Source: Cristatella mucedo (Eukaryota; Bryozoa; Phylactolaemata; Cristatellidae). From it: 49,395 nucleotides of DNA. Of the stretch, positions 1 to 11,530 are shown in pieces. The notes under the pieces were generated by a model. It was not told the DNA's origin and ran no database searches. It saw only the letters and a list, made by a program, of their open reading frames with translations. The translations under genes and the position numbers were made by a program. The stretch spans positions 430,001 through 479,395 of the forward strand of contig WPIO01000187.1 in NCBI GenBank assembly GCA_009760855.2. Reading direction: 5' to 3'. Position 1 is the first letter of the stretch. Each line of letters starts with the position of its first letter.

Positions 1-1892
1 GCCACTGGCTAGTCTCCAGGTCGAAACCGGAGCAACAGACTGGATTCGATAAAGGGTGTGGCAGATGCTGAAGAATTGTAAAATGATGCTCCTTCCTCGA
101 CAAAACAAGTAGAAATACTCTGAGAGACTTAAGCCCGGTGACTTGGATAGGCTGGCTAGTCTTTCCACCAAGAGCCAGCCATGAAACGACAGAGGCAATG
201 GCCAAGGCAGCCAAGACCACGGTAACCACCAACTGGCCAGATGGCCAGATGTGGTGGCTATCGTTGTGTACAGCACCCTAGTACCCTAGTAGCTAGAACT
301 TCCCAAATCGACGGCCAATCAGAGCAATCGGCTGCAGCTAGCCGGCCGGCATGTTTGACCTGCTGCCACCTCTGCGATTCCGGTCGGCGAAAGGTCGTCG
401 TCCCTCAGTGACTTTGAGGCAACAACAGAGTACCACTGTTGCTACAGCAACCAGCACCTCCTGGAGACAAACTGTCATTCTCTGAGCTTTTGTCTGTCTT
501 CAATTACTCTCATAGCTCACTTATGTCCGAGGTCAAACATGTCCGAAGCCATGCTTAGCAGCTTGTGTCTACTGATATTCAGCAGTGCAGCAAGTCCTCT
601 GGCCACTGGGCCGACCGGATGTAAGGGTGCAGAATGCAGGCTCAACGTCCTGCTTCTGCTGCCAAGCAACAGGCATCCCAGCAGTCGATCTGCTGTCGAT
701 CTGCAGAACAGCAAACGATTCAAGCTCGTCTAAGCTTCCACACTATACAAGAATGATTCACGTGATCTCTCGGATTGTTCTCTTCTTGTTTGCTTGCATG
801 CCAAGACTTGCCATCCCTTGCCAAACAATGTACACTAAACTACTAGCAGGGAGTGCCAGACGTGACTCTCGGACGGTAAACGGACGGATGTGCCTGGCCA
901 ATTCGGCAAATAAGGCACATCCGGCCGGTCGTTTCGTGGAGAAGGCCTTGTCCTCAAATTTCCTATGCTTACATTCACCATAGCGCCTGCCGGCCTAGCC
1001 ATATACAGTGTCAGCTGCACGGTTTGCTACTGATGGAGCAGGAAAATAATGACCATACCAACTGTACCAACCGCCCCCCCCCTCCAAGACGCCGTGTTCT
1101 CGACCATTAGAAGTGTGACTGCCAATAGCCTCGGGCTGCCTCGGGGGAGGAGCAAACTAGTTCAAACAGATTAGGATTAGTCCTAGCCTAGGTTAGTCAC
1201 TGCTGGGAAGACTCCTCTCCACGATAGCCGACTGCAACAAGAAAGTCAACCACTCCAACGACGACATCCACGATGGCCAGCCACACCTCGCTTCCATTTG
1301 CCCAGTTGCATCCATCATCATTTCCTTCCTGACTCGTAGACGGCATTTTTAATAAGTGACTACATGCCTATGCATAGAGTAGCCCATTGGTCGTATCAGC
1401 ATGCACCAGACTTAGGGAAGCACTGCTAGTGGTCTGGCTGTATATGCCATATGGAAGGTGGCCCGTGCATGCGTAGCATATCACGCGATAGGTAAGACGA
1501 TTTTGAGACGAGTGACACGCTGGACGGTGAGACAAATCTGCTCCTGGGGAGGGAGGAGGCGGGCATGCCGGCACGGCAAGTTTGACTAAAAAAAGACAGG
1601 AAGACAGGTAGGTCTTCGGTGTAGGTTTACAGAATGACGGTTTGTAGCTTCACAGATTAGTCTTGAAGGCAGGTTTATAGTTTAGGTTTTAGATTTATGG
1701 CTTCACAGAGAAGCCAATCGATCGGCGATGTCCTCCTGCACGGTGACTGGCGTTTATTGTTAGCCAGCTGGAACCTTTCAAGTCCCCCCCCCCCGGGGAC
1801 TTTAAAGCAGAGGCACATGACTCACCACATATTGACAACGTTCGAAGCTCCAGAGTCAGAGCACAGAGCTGGCACTGATGGATGATGCTGCA
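1..1892. other. No assignable gene
   Basis: Only short overlapping open frames with no recognisable domain. Poly-C runs occur near 1074-1083 and 1787-1799, the latter inside a small AAGTCCCC/GGGGACTT inverted repeat. Confidence 0.5.
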
Positions 1893-2036
1893 AGGTTGAT
1901 TAGTTGTAGTTTACGAATCTTTGAAACCTCAGATCATGGTTCCGTGGCTGTGCATGTAAAGTGCACAGAAAGAGATTAATTTCTCTGAGGGTGCTGCACA
2001 AATATATTATTATTATTATTACTACTATTACTGTTG
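1893..2036 (+). repeat. LINE A/SINE B-type 3' tail with (ATT)n
   Basis: Contains GAAAGAGATTAATTTCTCTG followed by AGGGTGCTGCACAAATA and a TATTATTATTATT run. This is the 3' signature shared by LINE family A and SINE family B. Whether it is a LINE fragment or a SINE cannot be decided because no clear tRNA-like head is visible. Confidence 0.5.
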
Positions 2037-3039
2037 TTAGTGAGTCCAGACCATTTAGCCACATGTTTCCTTAGCTAAAGCAGCTGCGATGATTCTGAGC
2101 AAATTCCATTCTTTACCCAAACGGCCGGCAATATCTTGGCTCCAGAGGCAAAGATCTGAGTGCGGCAGGGGTGGCAACTGCCACCCATAGCACGGTAGGT
2201 GGGAGCAGAGTCTTGACATCCGGTCGGATGGCCAGCGGCCGTGCACGTCCGGCCGCTGGTACTCGGCCAGAATCCAAGACACAAGCAGGTGCTGGGCGGA
2301 TGCCCCCAGACCCCTTTCACGGGGGGGGGGGGGGGGGGGGGGTGGGGGCTCTGCACCGAGACTCCCGTGCCAATCCTGGCATCGCCTCTGCTTGGCTCAA
2401 TCATACCTTGGTGAACTGCACAGTCTTCCTTTCGTCCCTTTCGTAGGTGCACTTAACATTAACACTCTCAGGGCAATAAATTAGCTTCATAATAAATCCA
2501 TTCGTTCACCTACTGACCACTGACGACAGAGGTTGTTACTCTGCAGAGCGTCCTAGAACGTCAAGCCCTGCAGTCACTGCAGCATTGGCGACATCTTGTC
2601 ATCTGCTACCAACTCGGCAAATGCACTGTCCGGCTGTCCTGCGTAGCTGCTGTCCTCCGCGCAACTCTCTACTCTCTACACGCCACTTTCTTCCTCGACT
2701 GCCCTTCTCACTCAGCTGGGCTCCAAGCTCTCCTTCTGCCACACGAGATGGGTACTTTTGGCTAAAGTCTGCGCGCGGTACGCGATTTAGGCTTCGATTG
2801 CAAACTCTTCAGCAGCATAGCTTAATCACTTAATCACTCTGCAGCTTGTGACAGAGTGACAGGGGCACGTGCAGACACGAAGACCGAGAGGTGGAGAGAG
2901 TGACGTGCTTTAGGGAAGCCAATAATAGCAGTGGATGACGCAGCAGAAATGCACACGACTACTAACTAGACTGTGCTGACCATGCCTGCAGCAGCTGGTT
3001 GCTTTCTGCTACCACTTTCGGCAAGACTCTCAACGAGCA
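2037..3039. other. No assignable gene; 22-base poly-G run
   Basis: Nothing coding is supported. A run of 22 G (2321-2342), then T and five more G, is a candidate G-quadruplex or a sequencing-sensitive homopolymer. Confidence 0.5.
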
Positions 3040-3040
3040 A

Positions 3041-3950
3041 TCAACCCGGCCCATAGCTCACCACCTATTGCACATAGAGCCACAGCACCCGTGGCCAAGC
3101 AACAGCATAATGCCAGCCACAAAAAGCCATCGGCAAGCAAACAAGCCCCTCCGAATGGCCACCCAGGAATGCAAATGGGAGGAAGGGCATTGCAGTGCCA
3201 GCACACAGTTTGCCATCAGGAGCCGCCATTGTTACAGCTTCTGCCTGGCGCCCGAGCTTCAACGAGGCGGCACGAACCTCAAAGCAGTATTTTGGCACTC
3301 AATCTGTGTTTCGCAAGAGATGCACAATACACTTGTCGCTAGCCCTCCGCACAAACATCTGGAGGCCGAGGAGCCGAGCCTCAGCATATAGACCGCCGTA
3401 GAGATTTGGCACGAGACGTGCCGTGCACGGATGTGAGCGAAGCACTTGAGCAGCAGCAGCGCCACCAACACCGAGCAAATCGAACAGCTAGAGACACAGT
3501 AGCCCCGAGCTGCAGCAGACGACGCAGCGGACGCCGCCGAGTGGGCGCCGCCGAAGAGGCAGAAACCTCGACAGCAGCTCGTCGTTGCCAACCAATTTCT
3601 GCCGAAACAACAAAGGACTAGGGCTCACTGGTGTAGCCTTAAAGGCAACGCGACATAACAACTGGCTCAAAAAATTAATTACAATCCAACGAGTGCTCGT
3701 GCATGCAGGCTGCAGGCAGAAAAAAATGGCCGCAAAGGACGGTGACGAACTTCCACCGAGAGCGACAGGAGCCGAGCATTAAGTGGACGAGTCGTCTTCT
3801 CTGCAGCCATCGTGGCTGCCCTCAGTGATGGCCGTGATGCAGGCTGTGCAGCAGAATGGTAGCGAGAGGCATCGTAATAACGCCTGCTTATCCTGAGGTG
3901 TCTCCTCATCCGATTCGATCAGCACAGTGTGCTGCTTGCGAAGCAGCACA
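3041..3950. other. Conserved 3' flank of aquaporin 1
   Basis: Downstream of the stop codon and alignable with 38041-38901 with substitutions and indels. It probably includes the 3' UTR. No AATAAA on the gene strand was found close to the stop. Short open frames here do not keep one frame between the two copies. Confidence 0.4.
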
Positions 3951-6900
3951 CTATGCCCTCGTCTCAATGAAATCGGTGCCTCCAGTGAGAGGCATCAGAT
4001 GTAGCTCGGCGTCGCTGCCGAGGTATTTCTTCCGATGGGCAATTGGTGGCAGGACGTCGCGGCTCTGGTGCTTGTCCATCGGCTTCCGGCGCCGGGATCT
4101 GCCGCCATCGGGCCGACAATAGTCAGCCTTTGCGAGCCAGTCGGCGAACTTGAGCAGAGACGCATCACCTGGGAAGTCGGACGAGAAGCAAATGCAAACC
4201 GCCGTGCATCAACCGTACCTGGCAGGGCTTGAGGCGCTGGTTTCGCCTTCTGTGCATGCATGCACGCATGATGCCAAAGCACACTTCTCGTACCAGTTGG
4301 AAAAAGCAACCGATTTGGCAACCGTTACACGACGTTTGCCATTTACCGGTTTTGCCGCGACCCTCCGAGATGAATACCAAGTCTAGCAGCTTGGTGGACC
4401 AAACCTCCAGGACGTTGTCGCTAAGGTGTCTCGGTGATGTCGTGGTTGCTAAGGTGTCTTGGCATGCCTCTCCTATTCAGAAGCTCATGTAAGGGCTGCT
4501 AGCCCCTAGGCCGTGTGGCAGGCAGCCGACGAAGCATGCCACACGGCTACGAGTTGCCGACTCCGGTCGATCCGTACGAAAACCTAGCTGACTTTTTCTG
4601 GCCGAGCATCCGGTTTTTTCTAGTGATTATCAGGGTATATCTAGGTGTATAGACATATAGTTCATTTCAGCAAAAATATATACTCTCCTAGCGGATTATG
4701 GTTCGAATGATATTATAAATAAAGATAAGCTGATCGAGCGGCCTTATTTAAGTAGTGGCAGTGGAGCCTATACGGCAATATTTATTTGCTATAGTCAATG
4801 ACGGATCAACCACTGCACGACTCAGATCCACTACCCGGGTCGTAAAGAGCAGGCACACTATCCCTGCGATTAAACCGGGGGGGGGGCTCAATGACGTGTG
4901 CAGACTTTTGCTTCCTTGTTTTATTTCAGTTGAAGTTTTAAAAACACTTTTGAGGCCACAGTTCTGAGTCCTTACCCTGAGTAATTAGTAGCTACGGTTT
5001 AATATGAGCTCGTTAATAGTGCTAATGTCTAGTGGCAGATGGTAGACCTTCTTTAAACAACGTGCATTACTGCAGCAACCAGACACGTTGTAGCATTGTG
5101 TTTCCACTTAAGCATCTCGCAGTAGCTGGCCTGCAACTCTGCAAAGAGAAAGCTCCCTTCAGCAGTTACATCAACGGCCGATGGACGTGCCGATGTCCCA
5201 CAGGATATTCGCCACGATTGTGGCATCTATTTCAATGAATTGCTAGAGCTTGAGACCGATGGAGCAAGCTACATATAAGAGCCTTTGATAATTTTTGAAA
5301 GCTTAACTACCTTACTCCAGTCATATCATTGGCATCGCACACTTCTTGAACCTCGGACTTGAGATCTTCCCTCCTTCAATGCAGTATTAGAACTAGCTGG
5401 TGTGCCTTATAAAAAGTACCTTTTACTGCACCTCAATAATTACCTGCGCATGTCAAATTCTGCTTCAAGCTCTTAGCACGAACTGCTTCCCTGCATAAGA
5501 CTGGATGTGTTTTTGACGGCAGGTAAGGCAGGCCTAAAATAATACTGCAGCAGGTTTCATTATCTCAGAGATATTTGAAAATTGTAAAACTAGCCTGATA
5601 CTTACGTCGCCTGTTTAATCGCCAGAAATATAAAATCCAGGAACTCGACCGATGCTTACGACACGAGCAGGGACCCCTGGGTCACGTCCAAGAGCAGGGT
5701 TACGGTGGCCACGAGGTTACGGGCTAGGACATGATCGACGGTCACGCAGTGACTCGTCACATAGCTGTGCTCGTAACACACTTCAAGCCCTAGCACACAA
5801 GACTTGCACAAGCCACAACACCACCATTTCAAGGTCGAGCCGGAGGCTTCGTCATTCGTAAACTCACCTGCGAAGACAAGATCGTACAGCAAAGCAGCCA
5901 TAATGCCGCCAGAAATAGGACCAGCCCAATATACCTGAAACGAAATGCAACACATTAGTTCGAAGTCAAATCACTCCCACCAGGCCCCACTGGAGTATGG
6001 CGGCCGGATGTCCCTACGATGACCTCTGTTTGTTACTGATCACTGACGACCCGGTCACAGATAGGCCAACTCATTTAAACTAGGCTGAGGCCTGCTGCCT
6101 AACACCAAACAAGAGAGACTTGCTGCCTCGACCTCGAGGAGCAGAGCACTGCAGCAGTCGCCTCGGCCGTGCACCGTAGTGCTGCTACCCACAGTCCTGT
6201 GGGAGCTACTGAACAGGCGGCCCGAGTCATGCAACTATCAAGCTCGTCGGCCATGTTTGCTGGCCCTGTGACTTACCCAGTGATCTGTCCAGGAGTCCGC
6301 TATTACAGCTGGCCCAAAGGATCTAGCCGTATTCATGCTGGAGCCGGTCAGAGGTATCTGCAAGCCGAAGATGACAGCTAAACACATGCGACGCAGCGAA
6401 ACAGAGGACCGAGCGAATCAGCACGAAGTGGATCTGTGTGGTGGCAATCAACTAGGGTTCGGCCCTTATTCGACCACTTGTATCCACTGTGAGGACAGCC
6501 ACAGTCAATGGCTGCTTACTCGTATGACTCCGACAGACGGGTAAGTCTTGACTGAACAGCTACAAAGAGTATTCGCATTACACAAAACCGGCACGGTTAC
6601 CCATCGCGAATCCGTAGGCCGTCTGTTCGGCAATACAGATGCGTCGCTAAGACGAATGCTCAGGAACTGATGCCGGCCGGTCTCTGCCAGTCTGTCGGCC
6701 ATCTGCTTCACGGATTTCGTCAGCAGGAATCGCTGTGTCGCGACCATCCTTGCTCTGCCTTTTCAGACGTCTCATGCCTCCTTCCTTAAGCCGAGCCGGC
6801 AGAATTTTTCGTCCACCAACCGCCAGCTGCAGTCCCACCCATTCGCTAGTCCTGGATTGAAAAGTGACGTCTCTTACTCTCCCTTACGGGCCACCTAGAG

Positions 6901-7236
6901 AAACTCGACCGGCCCAAAGCCAGCCACACGCGATACAGCGATAAATAGACGACGAGGCGATGACGAGCACGCCTACTCGATCCGACTCGACTGGATGTGG
7001 AGCTGAGGATGAGGCCGCCGCTCGGCACGTAATGCAGCAAGGCTCGTTCTTGCTCGGCGACGCGTCCCGTCCGACGACAACCCGTTCGCTGTGGACAGTT
7101 CGCCGATTCTAGCGCTCTTTAAGACAGGCCGCTCGAACAACGCCCCAGCGTGCAGCGACGTGCAGCGTCACGCATCGTGCGAACGCATCAGGCAACATAA
7201 GAGCGAACGCTAAAAAGAAGAGAAGAGAGAGAGAGA

Positions 7237-7287
<51 letters not shown>

Positions 7288-7896
7288 CACGAGCGACGCC
7301 GGCTCGCTTACCGCCGCAAGGTGGCACAGGGTCACCGACAGGCCGATGGCCAGGTGGCCGGAGCCGTGCAGGTCCGTGCGGCTCGCGTCGCACGTGGCGA
7401 ACACGACGAAGACGAGGACGAACGTGATGAGCATCTCGACGGCGAAGCCCTGCGTGGCGCTGACGCCGCGGCCCAGCTCCGTCACGCCGAGCACGCACTT
7501 CGTGCTGTGCGCGGAGGTAGCGGCGGCCGCCGCCGACTGCCAGCTGCAGCTGAGCGTCTGCGTCGCGGCCGAGCCGATCACGGCGCCGAGGCACTGGGCG
7601 GCGACGTAGAGCAGGCAGCGCGCCAGGCTGATCTTTCGGGCCGCCAGCATGCCGAGCGAGACTGCCGGGTTGACGTGGCCGCCGCTGGCGTTGCCCAGCG
7701 CCCAGACGACGGAGGCGACGGCGAGGCCGAAGCAGAGCGAGATGCCGACCAAGTCGTTCGTCGACGCCACCGACGCGGTGGCGACGAACACGAGCAGCAT
7801 GGTGCCGAGCATTTCGGCGAGCAGCGCACGGTAGAGGCTCCACGACTTGAGGTCGCGCGCGCTCGACGAAAAGAAGCGCTCGAAGCAGCCCGCCAT
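3951..7896 (-). CDS. Aquaporin paralogue 1 (four coding exons, 316 aa)
   Basis: Major intrinsic protein family water channel in the plasma or internal membrane. Coding exons on the minus strand: 7896-7312 (585 bp), 6357-6277 (81 bp), 5934-5868 (67 bp), 4168-3951 (218 bp, TAG stop at 3953-3951). All introns are GT-AG (donors GTAAGC, GTAAGT, GTGAGT) and the reading phases join. Exon 1 has TM1-5, motif AEMLGT near residues 27-32, first box [10 protein letters not shown] (NPA 76-78) and ends in LCHLAA. Exon 2 gives [15 protein letters not shown], so the second box is NTA (204-206), followed by the conserved Arg207. The selectivity filter reads Phe56, His192, Ser201, Arg207, the water-specific pattern. 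Exon 3 is [19 protein letters not shown] and on through TM6. Exon 4 is a charged tail with SRRRK, ending ETRA. The start has a strong Kozak context (GCCGCCATGG) and an in-frame TAA lies 18 codons upstream (7953-7951). Function is inferred from family; no expression evidence. Confidence 0.9.
4720..4885 (-). repeat. SINE family A copy in aquaporin 1 intron 3
   Basis: tRNA-derived SINE in sense orientation with the gene; degraded equivalent of the copy at 39500-39668 in the other paralogue, so it predates the duplication. The head is disrupted, including a poly-G run near 4879-4887; the GATCCGT/GCAAAT body can still be followed. Confidence 0.5.
7219..7284. repeat. (GA)n tract just after the exon 1 donor (aquaporin 1)
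   Basis: On the gene strand this is (CT)n, beginning about 27 nt after the exon 1 splice donor at 7311. Also present in paralogue 2 at 43348-43384. Reading through the donor would add a Ser-Leu repeat. Confidence 0.9.
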
Positions 7897-8750
7897 GGCG
7901 GCTGGTTGCAGCCTACGGTCAGACGGCGGCGGCGGCGAGCGACTGCCGGCTTAGCCAGCGGCTGCCGCGACTTTTCGCGTCGCGCTCCTCCGCGCTGGGT
8001 GCTGACGGGAGACGGGCGCTTCCGGTCCTGTACCGCCGCCTCTCGTCGCTCTCTCTCTCTCTCTCTCTCTACTTCTTTTCGCGCTCTCTTCTCTCACGTC
8101 GTCTGATGACGACGCGAAGCTTCGTCTGCTGACTCACTTCGTCTGCTGCGGCGGCGGGCGGCTGCAGCGGCGCAACGGCGACGACGACGACGGCTACCGG
8201 CGCTCGCGACTAGGCAGCGCGCAAGCGGGGTAATGACGCATAGGAGGCGGCAGCGGCTGGGCGGAGACGAACGGCGAGCGGACCCGTGCGTTATCTTGAA
8301 ACTGGATCGCTGACCAATCGGATTCGGGGTCTGGCAGTGCGCGACGGTTAGTCGCGGCGGCTAGCCGGCTAGCAATGCGGACCATTGTGAGGCCGCGGAC
8401 AAAAGGTTCGGCCGTCGGTCGAGGGCCGCTCGCGCTAACCTGTTAGCAACCATTGTGCCGGCACAATGACCGCCGCTCGCAGACTCGGCAATTTCCACTT
8501 CACCCTTTTCTCTCCGCGACCGCCAGATCCCCCCCCCCCCCCCGCCACCGCCGCCGCCGCCGTCACGAGCACCCTCGCCACCGTCCGCTCCAGGGCGGCA
8601 CTCCGAGATGGCTGCTTGCCCCTCTTCCGGTTGTCCGTCGCGGCAGCAGACGAGGAATCTGAGCGCAGCTACACAAAATGTCTGCACTTGCCCGAGGGCT
8701 TTGACGATCGGTTGCCTTTACCATCGCGCTAGAGGACCTAACTATGGCAC
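7897..8750 (-). promoter_or_regulatory. Candidate CpG-rich 5' region of aquaporin 1
   Basis: GC- and CpG-rich sequence upstream of the start codon, bounded by a long (GA)n block at 8753. A stretch of about 90 bp around 8400-8490 is well conserved with 44450-44540 upstream of paralogue 2, including a palindrome at 8451-8468. On the gene strand the conserved stretch also has an ATG followed by AG/GT, so it may hold a short upstream exon. No TATA box or start site could be fixed; this is inferred from composition and conservation. Confidence 0.35.
8451..8468. promoter_or_regulatory. Conserved palindrome CATTGTGCCGGCACAATG
   Basis: Perfect 18-bp palindrome, about 555 bp upstream of the aquaporin 1 ATG. 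Its half-site with the flanking base (CCATTGT/ACAATGG on the other strand) resembles the HMG-box (SOX-type) core, and a third CCATTGTG lies near 8381. The equivalent site upstream of aquaporin 2 (44499-44516) keeps the half-sites with small changes. Binding is inferred only. Confidence 0.3.
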
Positions 8751-8994
<244 letters not shown>

Positions 8995-9960
8995 GAGTCA
9001 GAGATAGAGACAGAGACAGAGAGCAGAGAGAGGCAGTCCCTCTGCTTCACTCTCGATCGCTACCCGCCCCGCCCCGCCCCAGCTGTCTCCCAGCGACATG
9101 AGAGCACCGTACCGCTAGGCAAACGCATAAGCGATACCCGGAGCAAGGCTTAGTCCGAAGCTACAGAGGTCAGGGGGAACCCGGGGAGTCCGAAGCTGTA
9201 GATTCCCAGGGATCTGTTCTAGGTTCAATGGCTTACACAGTTTCCACACTTTCCCTGGTGCCGATGCAAATGCTGCATGAGCAAAGTCTAGGCAAGGTCG
9301 TTTCTATAGAAACGCACACACATTATGCGTCCTCGTGCTTTGATTGCTGGGCTACCCGCTGCTTCCAGCACCTCGAATTCTCCCTCAAGTTCGTCGCAGC
9401 TAGTATGAATGACGTTCTTACTTTAATGGCCGCGGGATTCTCAAATTGAATGACGATAAGCCGACTACAGTGTGCAGTGAGTGTGTTTAGGTAAACTTAG
9501 TAGTCAAGTACAAACCGGATACAGATCTAATCTCAAAATCCTTTCTCTGCCAGTATGGCCGTGAAAGCCTGCACACGGAATCTGAATGTATTTTTCCATG
9601 GCATGACTAAATCAGCTTCCAACTCAAGTGTGCCTACTTCTAGCTAAGCAACGACGCAAAATTCACGCGTCCATAGCTACCACATAGATACCACAGCAAG
9701 TTGATCAACGCGCTTTCGAGGTTTCCAATCAACTTCAGTAACTCACTCATTGGACGTCGTCTTGCTTGTTTAATGAGACGCCTGCGGCTGGTGCAACATG
9801 TCGCAGCCCTTGTGTCGTGACTGTGGCGAACGCCGCCAAATTACGCCGGCATTCTCCAACATGCATTGGCGCATCCCTCACCCCGACAAGAGCAAATTGA
9901 CGTCGTCTCATCGACGTCAACGATCCCTTTGATCACTACCTGTCATCACGGGTCTGTCAC
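8995..9960. other. No assignable gene
   Basis: Single-copy-looking sequence beyond the GA block. No clear match to the corresponding part of the second duplicate (45290-45930), so one of the copies has gained or lost sequence here. Confidence 0.4.
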
Positions 9961-10289
9961 TCATTTTCTCTGGTTTGCAGCTGTGAAATGACTACTGGCC
10001 AGACTTTCAAACGTTATTTTCACGCTCTTATAACTCAAGTAACTTAGCTGCGCCCGTAAGTAGTCTCCAGTTTTGCTGACCATGCCCTTGAGTTTCTGCT
10101 CTTCCAGATTCACGAACATTCCACTAAGTGATATTGCAATATCCCCAAACCAAACTGCATTTGTAAAGGGAAGCTGAGAAACCAATCCGCACGTCAGAGC
10201 ATCATCTGTATCCGTGTGAATTTTGTATTATGTGCTTTCATATGCTGAAGCTGTGGAATTCATAGTTACTAACCTGTTGAAACTCTTAC

Positions 10290-10395
10290 TTTTCACCATA
10301 AGTAAAGTGCCTAGAAACAGAGTTCTCTCACTTACGGCGACTTTGAAAATTGTGATTATTGTTGTTGCTATTACTATTATTATTATTTTAAAACT
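10290..10395 (+). repeat. Old LINE A-type 3' tail (copy 1)
   Basis: Contains GTAAAGTGCCTAGAAACAGA and then a degenerate ATT-rich tail; also found at 46195-46300. Being in both duplicates, it predates the duplication. Confidence 0.4.
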
Positions 10396-11334
10396 TGGCC
10401 GCGGAATTTCAGTCAACACAGTGCAGCGCTCAAGGGTTAATTAAAAAAATACTATTAAATTGGTCCAAAAACTGAACATTTTTAGGGTACCTATAGGCTA
10501 CCTGCTATACATGTCATCAAAAATCCCAGAGCTCTATTTTCTGCAATCGTGCAGATGTTACGTAAAAAACTATCGAACTTAAATTGAAATAATTGCAGCC
10601 TTGTGTCATATAAGTGTGCTATGAGACGAACTTAAGTCGCATATCCGATTTCAACCGAGACGTGATATATTAGCCGAGTTATGGAACGTACAATGAATGC
10701 ATCAAGCTGCACTGCAAAGGAAGCAGTTTAGGTGTCACCAGCATGGACCTCAACAAGCTTCACGCATTCACCTCGATCTACCAAAGTTCAACAAGTTAGG
10801 AGACAAGTCACATATAATGCAGAGAGATCGGCAAATTTGTTCGTGGTATAATTGTTGCTCCTGGTTTAAATCCGGCGTAGAAGAGCACAATTTCTCTTAT
10901 TTCTCACTCCAGCATTACATGTAGGATTTACCAGGAGAATCCTTTTATATATAATGTTCTATGCATTAATACTTGTTTATTTTACAAATAACATATATTA
11001 TTAGAATATGATTATAATATATATATATGTATATATTACATTAATTAATAATATGTTAAGCGGGTATTATTTATAAGCATATCCTATATTTTATATTCAT
11101 ATCTTTAACATAAACATATACTATCCGGTTATGTAGAATGTTCTTATGAGAAACAGTTCGGCTGCATCATTGAACGGCTTAAGGAGCTTGACGCAAATCC
11201 AGCATTGAACGTCTGCAAGGTAGGCATTCAATTCATCAGTGCCGAGAACTGATTCGGAATGTTAAAAGAGATCAATACAGCTAGGTGTACTCGAAATAGA
11301 CGTGATAGTCGATGCCGTGGATAGGCATTACTTT
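10396..11334. other. AT-rich noncoding sequence, partly shared with copy 2
   Basis: 10440-10930 aligns with 46345-46850. 10950-11130 is AT-rich with TATATA runs. The last shared block is 11195-11260. No gene visible. Confidence 0.5.
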
Positions 11335-11432
11335 CTTGATAATAAAAATAATAATAATAATAATGATAGACTTGATAAAGCGCCCTCAGAGAACTCAATC
11401 TCTTTCTAGGCGCTTTACATTTTCTGCAAAAG
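11335..11432 (-). mobile_element. LINE A 3' end fragment
   Basis: Minus-strand 3' UTR terminus: on the plus strand it begins with ATAATAATAATAATAA, followed by AAGCGCCCTCAGAGAACTCA and CTTTCTAGGCGCTTTACAT, the reverse complement of the LINE A tail. Confidence 0.75.
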
Positions 11433-11435
11433 GAT

Positions 11436-11530
11436 GAACATATAATAATAATAATAATAGTTGATTTAACTGCCTCTTTTGTATAGCGACACAAGAGCCT
11501 TGTGAAAGGAAAATGACAATGTAACGATGG
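11436..11530 (-). repeat. SINE family A 3' part
   Basis: On the minus strand it reads GGCTCTTGTGTCGCTATACA, then AAAGAGGCAGTTAAATCAAC and (TAT)n, matching the tail of the SINE A copies at 48063-48250 and 17495-17640. It abuts the LINE A fragment. Confidence 0.6.

Noticed and set aside
3406-3621. Short frames downstream of aquaporin 1 (MARDVPC start), also at 38393-38596
   Set aside because: Sequence is conserved between duplicates but an indel shifts the frame after about 35 codons, so it is not under coding constraint; more likely 3' flank or UTR.
3679-3909. Conserved minus-strand small frame MRRHLRI (also 38679-38870)
   Set aside because: Similar first 20 residues in both copies, then frame breaks; lies just after the aquaporin stop and is better explained as 3' UTR similarity.
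7210-7311. Ser-Leu repeat C-terminus following LCHLAA
   Set aside because: This is intron read-through past a good GTAAGC donor into (CT)n; splicing to exon 2 restores the conserved aquaporin sequence.
7321-8106. 261-codon plus-strand frame opposite aquaporin exon 1
   Set aside because: Shadow of the GC-rich coding exon on the other strand; the protein is low-complexity Arg/Ala/Asp-rich with no domain.
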